64,000 nucleotides of DNA, taken from NCBI RefSeq assembly GCF_945859705.1, contig NC_079134.1:156585718-156649717 (forward strand). The letters run 5' to 3'. Below, one piece after another: positions 32,119 through 44,633 of the stretch. The first letter of the stretch is position 1. Every line of letters begins with the position of its first letter. Source of the DNA: Episyrphus balteatus. Its lineage: Eukaryota > Arthropoda > Insecta > Diptera > Syrphidae. The notes beneath the pieces are model-generated. The model worked only from the letters and a program-made list of their open reading frames with translations. It was not told the origin of the DNA and searched no databases. Made by a program: the position numbers and the translations under genes.

Positions 32119-33951
32119 GAGGTTGTCTGTACAGCCCGTTTACGGACGATGATTTTACGTGATAACGTCGTCAAAAAACAGGTTAAGTGTTTTTGTTTAA
32201 AATGAGTCAATTGAAGCGTTTACTTTTTTCAAACAATCATAATTTACAAGAAAAAAAAACCTATTTTATTTTCTCATTATATTAATTTTTTTTATTTTAA
32301 AAGCTTACAAAAAAAATTATGCTATTTAAAAGCCAAGCATATTTCTTCTTAAGAATAAAACCATTTTTAAATTTTTACAATGCGCAAAAAGTATAAAAAT
32401 AATTTATTGAAAACAATCATTTTCATCAAAAAATGCAAAAAAAATATGAATTTTTATCTTCTCACGTCATTAATTCCATTTTTTTCCCTAACAACCTATA
32501 AAAAATTGTATACCATCTGAAAGCTTATTATCATTAGCTCAAAATATATATATCGATCAGGTCTATGAGACATCTACAAAAAGAGCTAGATTTTTTTTAA
32601 CTCGATCAAATTTCATTAAAAAAAGCAAAAAAAAAACATTTATTTTTATGTTCTCACGCTATGGAATCAATTTTTTTGGTTGACAATATATACAAAATTT
32701 TATACCATGTGAAAGCCTATTATTTTACCTTTTATATGACATCAATCAATATCAATCTCATTTCAAAGATGCCTACAAGAGAAGTTAGAATTTTTTAAAG
32801 TCCACCATGTCAAATTTCCAGACTGAGATTACGGTACTTCCCACACTGGTGGCTGTTCGGGGGGCAACAGATCTCCACTGGTGTTTTGAGGTTTTTCGCA
32901 AGTTTCTTGATTTAACATTGTGTAGCTTGTAGTAAGTCTATCGTTATGTGTGATATACCAAATACAAGGTAATTGTATCACAATGCTCATAAAAGTTTAA
33001 TAAAATTTCTATCTGCTCTTGGTGAAAAGTTATAACCTGTTGAATTCTAAAATTTTATTTTACCGTTATCTCAAAATTGTGTTTCCAAAAATGATAGAAA
33101 CTTCACACATACATAGTCGTGGTCATGGTATATCATTACTATATAATACTTTATTCCTGCATCTATTAAAGAAAAAAAGATAAAAACAAAAAACGATGAC
33201 AATTGGTTAAAAACTGCCAAAAACGTGTTTTTTTAAAACTTGTTTCTTCCGTTATTCAGTCAAAACTCACTAAACGATTCCAATTTTTGCACATGTATGC
33301 ATAAGGCAAAAACCTACATGTCCTATAAGTCTGAGATTTTTTGAACGCTCCAAAAAAAGCTAAAAATCAAAAACTATCCAAAAATACTTCTAAAAAACAA
33401 GGTGTTTTTCAAAAATTCATATTTCGAAACACAGAGTGTTGAAAAAAAATCCGTATCAGACCCCTACTTTTTTTACCCTCATCTTTCACCTGGCTTCTTT
33501 ATAATTGTCAAAAAAAATTTCCCCTACCCAAAATCATCCTTTTGTCATAGCCCCAACACGTGTACAATGTTCAAACAAAACGTTATAGCTTAGTTTAAAA
33601 ATTTTTTAGAATTTTTTCTTAAATGCAGTTATTCTTAAATTAGTTTTATCTATGCACAGCAAAAAAAATCAACTCTCTACAATTTCGCGTTTAGATTTCA
33701 GCCCAAACTTCATCTTTCCGTTTTACTCCTCTTTAATCTATTAAATGACGGAATTTTTAAAAATCCTTCATTTGGATTAAGTTTTAAGTTATTATCTTTC
33801 AAATAAAGCTATAGAAGATTTTTGTATCTCCAATAGTTTATTTTTAAATTTTTGCCGAGAAATTTTTTCCGCGAGAGTGGAACGTTAGAAAATGGCGTCA
33901 CTTTTTTGTGGTGGCTGCCATGGTTCATCGATTTATAAGACATTATTACGT
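32119..33951 (+). repeat. Family A dispersed repeat, near full length
   Basis: The longest copy (1.83 kb). Head GAGGTTGTCTGTACAGCCCG; internal GAGATTACGGTACTTCCCAC; CCGTTATTCAGTCAAAA; tail TGGTGGCTGCCATGGTTCAT and TAAGACATTATTACGTC. The head has TGATAACGTC and the full-length tail the complementary GACGTTATCA, a short inverted pair. No ORF. Confidence 0.85.
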
Positions 33952-35673
33952 CAAAAACTCATAAAGACCAAAAAAAAGTGAATTTTAGCTTTGAATACGG
34001 GTTCTCGGTGGATGGTTTAGTTTCAATTTTACTTTTTTGGTTTTTAAGATTTTTTTCTCCAAGTAAATTTCGGAATAAAATTATTCATAAAATCAAGTAG
34101 AGTTGAACATAAATAAATCAATAAATGCAAATCAATTGTTACATTTACCAAAAATTAAAAAAAAAATTTTCAGCGTCGTTTTCAACATGCCTTTTCAATT
34201 CAATTACCTTACTTAAATCAAAATTTGAAAACAATAATTCAAAAATGTTAAAAAGGAGAAAAATTCATAAGAATGTTCAAAAAAGATGCTAGATTTTTGG
34301 TGTTTTAACATAACATTTAAGGTTTACAGCGTTCATTGCATCTTGAATGTCGTCACGGGAGGGACACTTGTGCAGATTTATTTTTTAAACTCAACGTATA
34401 ATCAAACAAATTTTACATAGACATAATACAAAGAGTTAAATAAATTAGTTTGTTCAAGGAATTTAATTATTTTTAAAATAAATAAGGGTTTTTTTCTGTC
34501 ACGGGTGGAACAAAAATTGGATTTTTAACAAAAAATATCTTCTTATGGATGATATTCGAATCAACATAACACACAAATGTATACGAAAAAGTGTATTGTT
34601 AATGTAACAGGCTGGACAACTTTTTGTCACGGGTGGGATTATTGCAAATTTATCAGAAAAGTAAGATTTTTTTGTGGTCAATTTAGAACAAAATAATTTT
34701 GTCACAATGATTGATAAAGTGTTGAATTTTTTTGAGGTTCAATTACTCATAAAATTTTTCACTTATACTACCATATTCACTTTCTCTTTTTTGGTTATTA
34801 TTATAAGTTATTGATTTGTATTTCTTTGAAATGTTTAATCCCTTAAAGTATGATCTTTTTTTTTAATTTAAAAAAATAAACTTTTATTTCCATTTTAAAA
34901 TATAATCAATTGGAAATCCTTACAATTTTCTCAAGATGTAAAAAATATACATCAGAGCTATACAAGTTCAATTCCACTATTTTCATTAAATGAAAACAAA
35001 ATATAAAAAAAAAGAAGAAGAAGAAAACAAGTAGTATAAATGCATAGAAAATATTCTTATATCTTCGAGTAAATGGTGAAATGTGATGATAACAAAATTG
35101 AAATAATTCCAGGTGAGCCTTTTCTGATGCTAAAACACATCCATCTACTTTACGTGTACATTCTCGTCCTTGTGTTATCCTTCATACATTGAATTGAACA
35201 ACTCGATGATTGAAAAAGGATACATCGATAATATTACGAAATTTACTTTGATCTACATGAGTGATGAATGTCTCTGGATGCTGGTGCTAAGTGTTGCCAC
35301 ATTTATGAAAATTTCTTTAAAAAAAAAAACTTCTAAGAAAAAACGTCAAACTGCAAAAATTGAAAGAATTTTTATTTTTAGTTTGGAATTCTGAAGATAC
35401 TTCAATTTTTTTTAATAAAACAATTTTTTATTGCAACAATCTCTTCAAGCCAAAGTAAATTGGCAACGCAACTAACATTGTAAAGGAATACCTGTATACA
35501 ACCCACATAAACAATTTTCTTTTACAAAATCTCAATGCCTTTTCTCTGGCCTTAATCCCTTGGGGGGCCTTCAAATGGGATAAATCATCAAAATGCAAGG
35601 GTTTCCTTTAGATTCCTTTTACCGAATCGACTTATGCCTGTCTGTCCATCATCCAGAACCCTAACTGTAGATA
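33952..35673. other. AT-rich sequence with three GTCACGGG motifs
   Basis: GTCACGGG occurs at 34352, 34498 and 34626; one complement CCCGTGAC is at 37795. A serine-poor 74-residue frame at 35170-35394 and others have no recognisable domain. No gene supported. Confidence 0.4.
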
Positions 35674-36523
35674 TAGGGTAAAAGCGGGTGATATGGCGTA
35701 GCGGGGAAGATGGCGCACCTTAAATATCTTGAGCATTTATTGCTCTAAAAATGTATGAAAAATATCTTTAGCTTTCTTTAAATATTTTAAATCGAAGTAG
35801 CCAGTAATCGTTTCTTTATCTGTGATACAAAAAATTAAAAAAAATTTCGAAGCAAATAATGTGATGATTTTTTTCGAATTTTTTTTTCGCTCTTTTTTTT
35901 TGTTCCGATATTTTGTGAGTTGTTGGGATCTTAGATGCCCTTGATACACCAATATATACAAGAGGGTATAAGTTATGCATTGCGTGTGAAATCTGAGCTC
36001 TAGTTCTATCTGCTTTTTATGGGTGCTTACGAATATGAATTATGCGCAAAAAGGTGAGATGGCGCAGTTTTTTGCGGGTGAAATGGCGCATTCCGTACTA
36101 GAATTTTTTACTCGAGTATAGTGTTAGCATGTGCCATATCACCCTCAAACTATTTTTTTTAAGTAATTCAACCAAGTTCAAATTTTATAAAAAAGACGAC
36201 TAGTTGCAATCTATTATGTCATGCATTGGTGCTTGACTCCTTCACATCGTTCAACCATTTGTGCAATGAATTTGGCAATAGAAACCTAAAACAAACTCAT
36301 GCGCCATCTCACCCACCCTATAGGGGGAGATGGTTTTTTTTTAAACTTTTTTTCTATATTAATTTAAAATTATAAATTTAATATATAAAAATCTGTAAAA
36401 CAAACAATACGTTGGATATTGAATATAGAACATTTTTGCATTGTTAGAAATATGAAATGTGGTTTACTTTGAAAAATATCCCAAAAACAAAAAAGGTATG
36501 CCATCTCACCCGCTTTTACCCTA
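35674..36523. mobile_element. 850-bp TIR element with repeated GGTGA-ATGGCGCA motifs
   Basis: Starts TAGGGTAAAAGCGGGTGA and ends with its complement; the similarity extends to about 25 bp (GATATGGC / GAGATGGC). TA may be the target duplication. Inside, GATGGCGCA, GGTGAGATGGCGCAG, GGTGAAATGGCGCA and complements of the same motif recur near both ends, probable transposase-binding subterminal repeats. Non-coding; superfamily unassigned. Confidence 0.8.
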
Positions 36524-37976
36524 GCTTGAGTGCTTATCTTCTCATTTTGTGTTTTGCAATAAAACCTATAAATACTTTGAATTCGAAATTCCTTTTTTGA
36601 TGTCAGAGAGTATTCCGTTTACATCAATGTATCCTGATGATGGTAAAACACGCTTTCGTCATCAGCTTATTATTACAAAAAGATAGATAGGTACTAAACC
36701 CGGAAGCAAAGAGTTTCCTTCTTTTGATATCTCCCCCATTGTTTGTGGCTTGGATTGATTCGAAATAAGGTTGGAGACTTAAATAGTGTCTGTCAGAAGC
36801 TAAAGGCTGAGTTTTTGAAACCCCAAAGTATAAACAAGGCCGATGGGAAAATAATTGTGAATAGGTAGGATTCGAGAGGTAAAAGATGATGAATCTTGCA
36901 GAGAATTGAACTGATTGATTGCGGTTTTGATTTTCTATCAAAACAGAAGGAATTTTCAATGTGAAAATATAATTAGTTTGTCTAACAACACAATGCCAGA
37001 GGTCAAAATTTATTTCATATTCAATCTTTCTTTTTAAGGATTAAATAAATTTTACTATTATAATGGTTTTGGTTCGTTGTGCTCATTTTTCTATTGGCTT
37101 ATTTTGTATTTATTTCCAATAAAATATTTGAGCATAAAGAGAAAATATATAATTGGTTCTTTGAGTTGTGCTTGTCCTTGTATAGTATATCATTTAATCG
37201 AAGAAAAATGAGAACAAAAAGCAATAACTTCAAAGAAAATTTGAATTTCAATACATAATTGAGGATGAAATTTAATATTTATGTATATTATTTATCAATG
37301 AAATTAGTTGATTTTTTAATTTGATTGATTTCTGATGGAATGTTTATGATTGAAAAATTTAAGCCGATGAAATTTTTTATAAACTTAATGACTTATTTCA
37401 TTTCGAAATAAAATTTCATGGTTTCGGTCTTAAATTGAACTAATGTTTGAAAGAGATCTTATTTATTTGATGGTAAATTGATGTTTTATGACTGAAAACA
37501 AAAGTAATAGTTTGTACAAATTTATAAGAAAAGAAGAAGAAGAAGAAAGAAGAAGAATAAAAGATCAAATTAATTTTATTCCACATCAGAATAAAAGTTC
37601 TTTCGATTTAAACTTTGAATTGATGTGTTTTGAAGTATTTAATACCAAATTTGATAATATCAAAAAAAACTGATTTTTGGCATATTAAAAAATAAATAAA
37701 ATATGAAAAAATATCCGTCATTTTATCCTTTTTAAATGTTTAAAGCAAATGTTCATTAATTTACTGACGTTAAATGAATTCACAGTTGTCCCAGCCCGTG
37801 ACATCACCTATATTATAACTATTATGTGTTTTTTTTTTTTTTTTTTTGTTAGACAATCTTTGTTTATATTTTGCTTTTTGTTATAGAGCTTTTGTACGAA
37901 TTCAAAAGATTTGAACAAAATTTTGACATAGATTCTGTAAGAAAATACACTATCTCAAAATCGCTTCTTTTTTGTT
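36524..37976. other. AT-rich to mixed sequence without a supported gene
   Basis: A 111-residue minus-strand frame at 36624-36959 has no domain or codon signal I trust. A purine tract (AAG repeats) lies at 37525-37560. Nothing else recognised. Confidence 0.35.
37526..37558 (+). repeat. (AAG)n-rich purine tract
   Basis: Imperfect AAG/GAA triplet run on the plus strand. Confidence 0.8.
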
Positions 37977-38361
37977 AGCAAAAGTACCCTTTGCATTGAG
38001 CTCAAAGAAGACAATTTTACCATGTTTATGGGAAGATAATACAGTATTTAGCTCATAAAACAAAAAATCGAAAAAAAATGTAATTCTCAAAGGGACATGT
38101 TGTTGTGCTTTTCGCTTCTGGAATAAACTTGACTAAATTTTTACGGAGCTTCAACAATTCCTTTTCGTTTCCCGGATCATTGAGATAGAAATTTGTGAGA
38201 ATGTGGTCCATAAAACTTTGTTTTTGAATGAAAGAAGCATACCAATATGTTCCTTTGAGAATTCAGTTTTATTCGATTTTTGTTTTATGAGATAAATACT
38301 GTATTATCTTCCCATAAACATGGTAAAATTGTCTTCTTTGAGCTCAATGCAAAGGGTACAT
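37977..38361. repeat. Inverted duplication, ~115-bp arms around a coding-like loop
   Basis: Arms 37977-38092 and 38245-38361 are complementary with only a few differences, separated by about 150 bp. The loop, read on the minus strand, has an open frame with YWYASFIQKQSFMDHILTN and ELLKLRKNLVKFIPEAK. The right arm lies within another minus-strand frame (38285-38479). Confidence 0.85.
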
Positions 38362-38520
38362 TTGCTAACAAAGTTTTTGATGAAAGAATGGCATTTCCAA
38401 ATTCATACTTTTTGGACTCAATCCGCGATAAAGTGAATTCTTCAAAATGCTTCAATTTTTGCAAGTGCATTTTTTTCATTTTTTGTCCGTTTGTGGTAAA
38501 TTTTGAATAGTATAATTATA
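38110..38520 (-). pseudogene. Unrecognised protein-coding remnant
   Basis: Minus-strand frame 38285-38479 (HFEEFTLSRIESKKYEFGN...LPCLWEDNTVF) extends upstream without stop for a few residues (TNGQK). In the next frame the loop of the inverted duplication continues with NFYLNDPGNEKELLKLRKNL, which has non-AT-biased, protein-like composition. Together they look like a frameshifted fragment of a gene, perhaps a transposase, but I do not recognise the family. The 3' part was copied in inverted orientation at 37977-38092. Function not assignable. Confidence 0.35.
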
Positions 38521-39497
38521 TTTTTGTGTTTGTATATTTGGTAATTTTTAGTTTCCCGCGATAAATTCAGTTCTCCACAGATTTTTTAACAGACACACAG
38601 AAATTATGACTTGCAACAGAAGATGCACTAATTTCAATGTTAAGTTCCGGCGTTTTGCCCAATTTTTTACAAATCGGGGCCTTAACAAGTCTGTCAGTTG
38701 TATACGTGCTTGAAACACGTAAATTGCATTCCCTTACCTTCCCTTACCTTACCAACGTTGAAAAAAAACGTTTGTCAAAATACTTTTTTCCCTCAAAAAT
38801 TAGTACTTTTTATACAAAAAATGCAGCCTAGAAGCATAATACCAACTATATGACTGACATTGACCATCATGAGATTTACCATAATATACTTAATAAATAA
38901 CCGTCAATTTTCTTATTTTATGTTTAACCGTTACAGATTATTCTCATCAGTTAGAAAAATATTCATTTTGTCAAAATACTTTTTCCGACCATTGTATATT
39001 ACTGTAGGTATGGTATGACTTTTATTAGTATTTGTATAGAAAATTTTGAATTTTTGTAATAGTGAATTTTTATGAAATTTTCTGAAGCTGATGCTTACAC
39101 ATGCATAATGCAAGCTACTGGCACTGCACCTGTACGGAGGCCTTAGAAATTTAAAAATGAAATAAATGAAAAAAAAAAAAAATTCTTTTCAAGTATATAG
39201 CGAAATGCTTTTTCAAAAATTTTAACCAAAAAATTTACAATGGTTTTGTAACCTCTACAATTTTACCATCAATTGAATAAAGAAAAATAAAAAAAAAACC
39301 TTAGTGAAACCATTTACCTACTTAGCAAAACTACTTTCTAGTAGAGACCAGAAATAACAGTCAACCTTTATTTTCAATCGGTTTCTTTCTGAGAGTTACC
39401 ACATTACTTTAATAGTTTCGGTTAAGGTTTGAGACTTATTTTTAAAAATCAAAAATAAAGGTTATCGGTTGAGATTTATTTTTTATTTTTGAAGTGA
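38521..39497. other. AT-rich sequence without a supported gene
   Basis: A plus-strand frame at 38637-38831 has no known domain. AACCTTTATTTT and similar blocks at 39364-39480 recur in complementary form near 41490-41560 and may mark the outer limits of the element family around 39498-40512. Confidence 0.35.
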
Positions 39498-40512
39498 AAA
39501 CTTCTTTAGTATCGTAGTGATTTGAAACAAGATGAAACGAAAACGCGACACGACTTCAACTTGTTATAACTTTTTTGTTTTAATAGATAGATAAATGAAA
39601 TTTGTACTGTAGATAGGTAATTAAATAAATTATAATTGTGCAAAATTTCAATTAATTTCATATTCAAAATTCGGAGATAACGGTAAAAAGATATTCTTTT
39701 CCAACACACGTTATATCTTTTGATCTAGTGTACATAAAAATTTGGTTTAACTTTAATACGCATGCTGATAACATAACCTTTTATTTGATATATCACACAT
39801 AACGCTACGTGCTCTACAAGTTACACAATCTTAAATTGAATACCTCAAAACACCTGTGGAGATCTGTTGGCGATGACCAGCTACCAGTGTAGGAAGTACC
39901 GTAATCTCAGTCTGGAAATTCGACATGGTTGACTTTAAAAAATTCTAACTTCTCTTGTAGACATCTTTGAAATAAGATTTATACATCATTATACAAGGTG
40001 AAACAATAAGCTTTCACATGGTATACAATTTTTTATAGGTTGTCAAACAAAAAAATTGATTTAATAGCATGAGAACATAAAAATAAATGTTTTTTTTTGC
40101 TTTTTGAATGAAATTTCATCGAGTTTAAAAAATTCTAGCTCTTTTTGTAGATGTCTCATAGACCTGATCGATATATATATTTTGAGCTAAGACAATAAGC
40201 TTTCAGATGGTTTAAAAATGTTTGTAGGTTGTTAGGTAAAAAATGCATTTAATAGCGTGAGAAGATAAAAATACGTGTTTTTTCGCTTTTTTTTTTATGG
40301 AAATTGATCGAGTTCAAAAAATTCTAGCTCTTTTTGTAGATGTCTCATAGACTTGATCGATATATATACTTTGAGCTAAGACAACAAGCTTTCAGATGAT
40401 ATATATAGGTTGTCATATAAAAAACATGGATTTGAAGGTGATAGAATAAAAATAAGTAGATTTTTTCTATTTTATTTTTTTTTTGCAAGAAAAATGATTT
40501 TTTAAGGTTTCA
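39498..40512 (-). repeat. Family B dispersed repeat with internal ~190-bp repeats
   Basis: GAAGTGAAAACTTC left border and TTTCACTTC right border as at 27757-28323, but about 450 bp longer. The extra length comes from internal tandem units: AAATTCTAGCTCTTTTTGTA occurs at about 40129 and 40319, with a diverged unit near 39938, each followed by a GATCGATATATAT block. Shares the family A core on the minus strand. Non-coding. Confidence 0.75.
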
Positions 40513-42032
40513 CTTCTACCACGTGTGAATTGCACACATAATTTTTTTTTTTAAATATCTGTCGATGGTTGAGATTTTTACAAAAAAATAAATGGAAAAG
40601 GTCAACATTTAACCGTTTTCGCTGAAAATAAATCAAAAATGGTCAATTCAAAGGAAAATGTCGAATATGTCAAGAATGTCTTTATATTGCAAAAATAAAT
40701 ATGAAAAGGATGTTTTTTCTAAGTTTATGTATTAAATAATGTATGAACTAAATACACTCACAAAGTTCTTTAGACCCAAGATTATATCTCTTTTCGTTTA
40801 CCTAAAGTAAAATCTAAAGACGAAAATGTGTTTTCCACTGTGATTTGAGTCGCTGGGTCGACAAGCACAACCAATACAATTTCGAATATTTCAGGAGACC
40901 GATGTTCTTCATATACTTCATACCATATCTCGGAATTTAAAAAAAAAATGAAAAAAAAATTTTTGATGCCAAAAGGTACCGGGGACTCTAACCTACATTT
41001 GGGTACCACTCCCGTCACTGTAGGTGCACGCGTTCTCAAACCGAGAGAATTTGAAGGTCAAAAAAAAGTTAAGCCCGATTCTGAAAAAATAGGCATGATG
41101 TGGCGGTTTAACATGGAAGATGATTTTTTTCAAAATCTGACAATGTGCAAAGCGTAGGCCAATGACACAAGCTATCATTTGGCATCACTCCCAAAAATTG
41201 CTCTCAAGCGCTTTAGCTTCCAGGAACGTTAAAAAATTCGGGGATTTTTCGAAAAAAGATTTTACCCCAACTTTCAAACGCGATTTTCTCGGAATTTTGA
41301 AAAAAATCCAAAAACCCTATTATACCACTATCGGGTAGCTAAGAATATAAGCTTTCATATGGCACCACTCCCATGTCTCTAGGAATTGATACATTTGCAG
41401 ATGAGATTTATTTTTTTCTCTCAGCGATAAATCTCACTGGTTGACCGAAACATAAAAAAATACAAAATAAAGGTTTCTCTCAGACCTTGACCGAAATTTT
41501 TCTTTTTAAAAAATAAAGGTTATTTTATAACCTTTATTGAAAATGGCGACAAATAAGAGTTATTAATTAACCTTTCAAAAGGTTGAGATTCAAAATAAAA
41601 GCAATACAGAGCTTTTTATACCAAATTAATTTAAAACTCATTTAAAACTTAAACGATGGGTCAAAAATTGTTATGTTTTTTTTTCTAATTTTGTTAGCAC
41701 ATTATTTTTCAAAATAAGAAATGTCCACTCAAAAAATATAAAAAAAAATAATAATTTCATTGATGAATGCGAATGTTTTTTGCATGTGCTGCTCCAAAAA
41801 TAACAACCAAATAAAAAAAAAACTAAAATATAATCAAAATGATTGTTTACAATGCGCTTGACAGCTAAAAATAATTTTTTTGCTTAAAAATTAATTTTAG
41901 ATCAAAAATATTTCCCAGATAAACATTTTTATTAATTTTTTTTTTTTCATTATAAAAATTTAAACATCTGCAGACTAAAACACAAAAAAAAATTTCATAA
42001 CCTAAATTCAAAATTTCACACGAAAAATACAG
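40513..42032. other. AT-rich DNA with three degenerate ~178-bp repeats
   Basis: ACATTTGGGTACCACTCCCG (near 40994), TCATTTGGCATCACTCCC (near 41173) and TCATATGGCACCACTCCC (near 41354) are spaced about 180 bp apart in diverged repeat units between about 40940 and 41400. The rest, up to the start codon of the candidate gene, is AT-rich with no recognised promoter. Confidence 0.5.
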
Positions 42033-42430
42033 ATGACAAACATAAATCCATCATCACCAAATCGATCAAATCTTCGACGAAAATTAGCAGTAAATGGCCG
42101 TGTGAGACAAGCATCGCCATCGAGTATTCGAAATCGTTCGGCATCTGCCTCGTCGGTTGTTCCAGACATTGCTATTGTAATCGAAGATTATGATCAGATA
42201 CAAGCTAAAGCAAATTCAATTCAATCATACAACAACAAATACAACAAATTGGATATAAAATCACGTGACAGAGTGGCAAGAAGAAAATATTGGAAAAATC
42301 ATGATAATTACGATTATGGTGATGGACGCAATGATGATGGTTTGGATGTTTATGATTTCGATGATGACGATTTTGGATATTATTATGATGATGAATCGAG
42401 TGTAGATTCAGACAAAAGTTGGACTTCTAG
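42033..42430 (+). CDS. Candidate first coding exon of an uncharacterised host gene
   Basis: Starts at ATG 42033 and encodes 132 residues plus two bases of the next codon. The composition is unlike the AT-biased surroundings and looks coding: a Ser/Arg-rich N-terminus (residues 1-41, with RNRSASASS at 33-41), VVPDIAIVIEDYDQ at 42-55, then a tail rich in Asp and Tyr (91-128). No signal peptide, membrane segment or known domain is seen, so it may be intrinsically disordered. A good donor, TCTAG|GTATGG, lies at 42430/42431; without splicing the frame stops at 42455. I do not recognise the protein. Ab initio chance of a 423-base open frame here is low but not negligible. Confidence 0.5.
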
Positions 42431-42582
42431 GTATGGTTGTTATTATTTTTATTGAAATGTTAATTACAGATCCCGTTTCAATTATGTGCTAAATTAAAAA
42501 ATATCTAAACGAAAATGAAGATGAAAAAATGATACAGATGAGAACACTTAATAAAGTCAAATTTGTTAATTTTTTATTTCAG

Positions 42583-42620
42583 CGCCAGCGGTAATAAATA
42601 TTTTACAAGGTCACTATGGC
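42583..42620 (+). CDS. Possible second exon (38 nt) of the same gene
   Basis: A TTTTTTATTTCAG acceptor ends at 42582, giving a 152-bp intron typical of flies. Joining in phase restores a Ser codon and continues SASGNKYFTRSLW. C|GTATGT at 42620/42621 is a strong donor, so this may be a micro-exon; otherwise the frame runs on to a stop created by the hAT-like terminus near 42713. Later exons were not found in the window. Confidence 0.3.
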
Positions 42621-42792
42621 GTATGTGTAACATTATTTTAGAAAAAATCTTTTTTATTCATATTTCTAACCAGTTGATTTTTGTGCACCACTTTCTAAAT
42701 ACATGGGCGTAGCTAGAGATTTCATCTAGGGTGGGCCAGATGTTATCATCGACCAGAAGCCATAACCATGAGTGTTCAATTTTTTTTTACTA

Positions 42793-43790
42793 GGCAAGTA
42801 TTGGTTTCGTGTCGAGGTGTTAATCAAAACCAACATTACGATGGTGGAGAATTAAGAAAAAGTGCATCTAGGAATTCTGTCCGTGCGTCTGTACGTCCAT
42901 CTGTACACATTTCCACAGCCATAAACCAGTGGACTGATTTTCTTCAAATTTGGTACAGATGATTTTTATAGAATTCTAAAAGTTGTTTTTTTTTTGTTCT
43001 TTTTCTACCTTAATTACCCCCATACAAATTCTTCAAGTTATACCAAATAACTTGAACTTGAAACGGCTCTAACGATTTTGATTAAACTTTGCAGGCGTAA
43101 AACTGCACTTTTAGTTTTTCTCAAAAAAGTCTAATAACAAAAAAAATTATTTAACAAAACTTTGCCCTGAATGTCGGCTCTTCCCCAACATCAACAAAAT
43201 TTCTTTGAAATTTAAATCTGTAAACTAACATAAGTGTTAGTTTACAATAACTACGTGACACAGTCGTGCATTTTATTTAATTTTCGCCTTTAATTGGCAA
43301 TTTATTTTCAGTTTTTGATTAGTTATTGAAAAAAATACTCCAAAAATTCTGCAAAAAATGTATTCTCTGAAAATAAAAATTAAACCGGCTCCTAGAGCAG
43401 GATAAATTTTTGACAACTGAAATTTTCGAAAACGGTACATTTAATTCTTTTGAAATTTTGTTTTTAGATGTTTATTAGTGATTTCTACAAAATGACATAC
43501 CAATTTTATTTTTAAACTTTTTTTCCAAAAAATTATTTATAAAAAATTAGTTTTTTAAAAAACGGCTCTAACGATTTTGAAAATTTTTTTTCTAAAAATG
43601 CATGTTAATATATCAATCAAAACTGCATACTTGTTTTGGAGGGCAATTTAATTTCAGATTTTATTTTATTTTTTTTAAAAAACGAATTTTTTTTTTTCCA
43701 AATTTCTATATAAAAAGTCTTAAAAATTTAAACAACTTTAACTCTAAGAGCAAGTTCGTGCGACCCCAGTCGTGCATTTTATTTATATTA
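42793..43790 (+). repeat. Family C dispersed repeat, full-length copy
   Basis: Begins AGGCAAGTATTGGTTTCGTG, includes ACATTACGATGGTGGAGAA, several ACGGCTCTAACGATTTT blocks, and ends AGAGCAAGTTCGTGCGACC...CAGTCGTGCA. This copy supplies the empty site for the Helitron at 46197. Confidence 0.85.
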
Positions 43791-43963
43791 TCCTTCTACT
43801 AAAAAAAATCATGTTTTTATAAATCGGCTTTTTAGCAGGTTTCTTTACATATTCTTGTATGAAATTGAACGCTCTACAAAAAAGGTCTTGGACACCATTT
43901 TTGATTATCTAACCGTTTAAAAGATATTTGACGTCCAAAAATCTTAATTTTGTAAAAAATTAA

Positions 43964-44633
43964 AGGAGAATGGGCAAGTTTGTATGAAACGTGGACGTTA
44001 CGCGGCCAGGAATGAATTTGTTATTTTTTGATGTAATTAAGGTTTAAATATATTGTGCAGAAGTTTTATCCCTGTGACGTATGTATTTCAATAACGCATA
44101 AAATGCATTTTTGCATTTAACACTTTATATATGTCTCAATGTTATAACTCAATTGTGTATTTTAAGTGCAAAATATTATTTTCTGTCATTTTCCCTGAGT
44201 CTGAAGACCTTTATCTTGAATATCCAACCACTAGAACCCAAACTATAAGCATTTTAAAACAACAAATTCAAGCCTATTTTTAGAGTATTGTTGTTCAATT
44301 TTTTGTTACTTTGAATTGATTGAAAACTTTCGAACCTGAAATGGTTGTCTTAAAAATCTTATATTATGAGTTCTATTGGTCGGATTTTCAAGATTAATGT
44401 CTTCATGCTCAGGGAAAATGACAGAGCATCATATTTTATATTCCATATAAAAATATAAATCAGTTTGTCCTTCATACATTGAACAATGCATTAACAATAC
44501 TAATACTGCATTATCTTGCATTCTTAACGCAATACAGCGAAACGTCCAGTAAAAGTTTTTCCTGGGCTATAATTCTTTCATTTGATACCAATTTTATTGA
44601 TGGCCGCTCAACGTCCAAAATGCCCATTCTCCT
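43964..44633. mobile_element. piggyBac-like MITE with TTAA target site
   Basis: Ends read inward AGGAGAATGGGCA (13 bp, perfect), flanked by TTAA on both sides (43960-43963, 44634-44637), the piggyBac target. Subterminal GGACGTT and GCGGCC blocks repeat in inverse order, and an internal inverted GGGAAAATGACAG pair lies at about 44187 and 44413. 670 bp, non-coding. Confidence 0.85.

Noticed and set aside
36624..36959. 111-residue minus-strand ORF
   Set aside because: No recognisable motif and no supporting gene structure.
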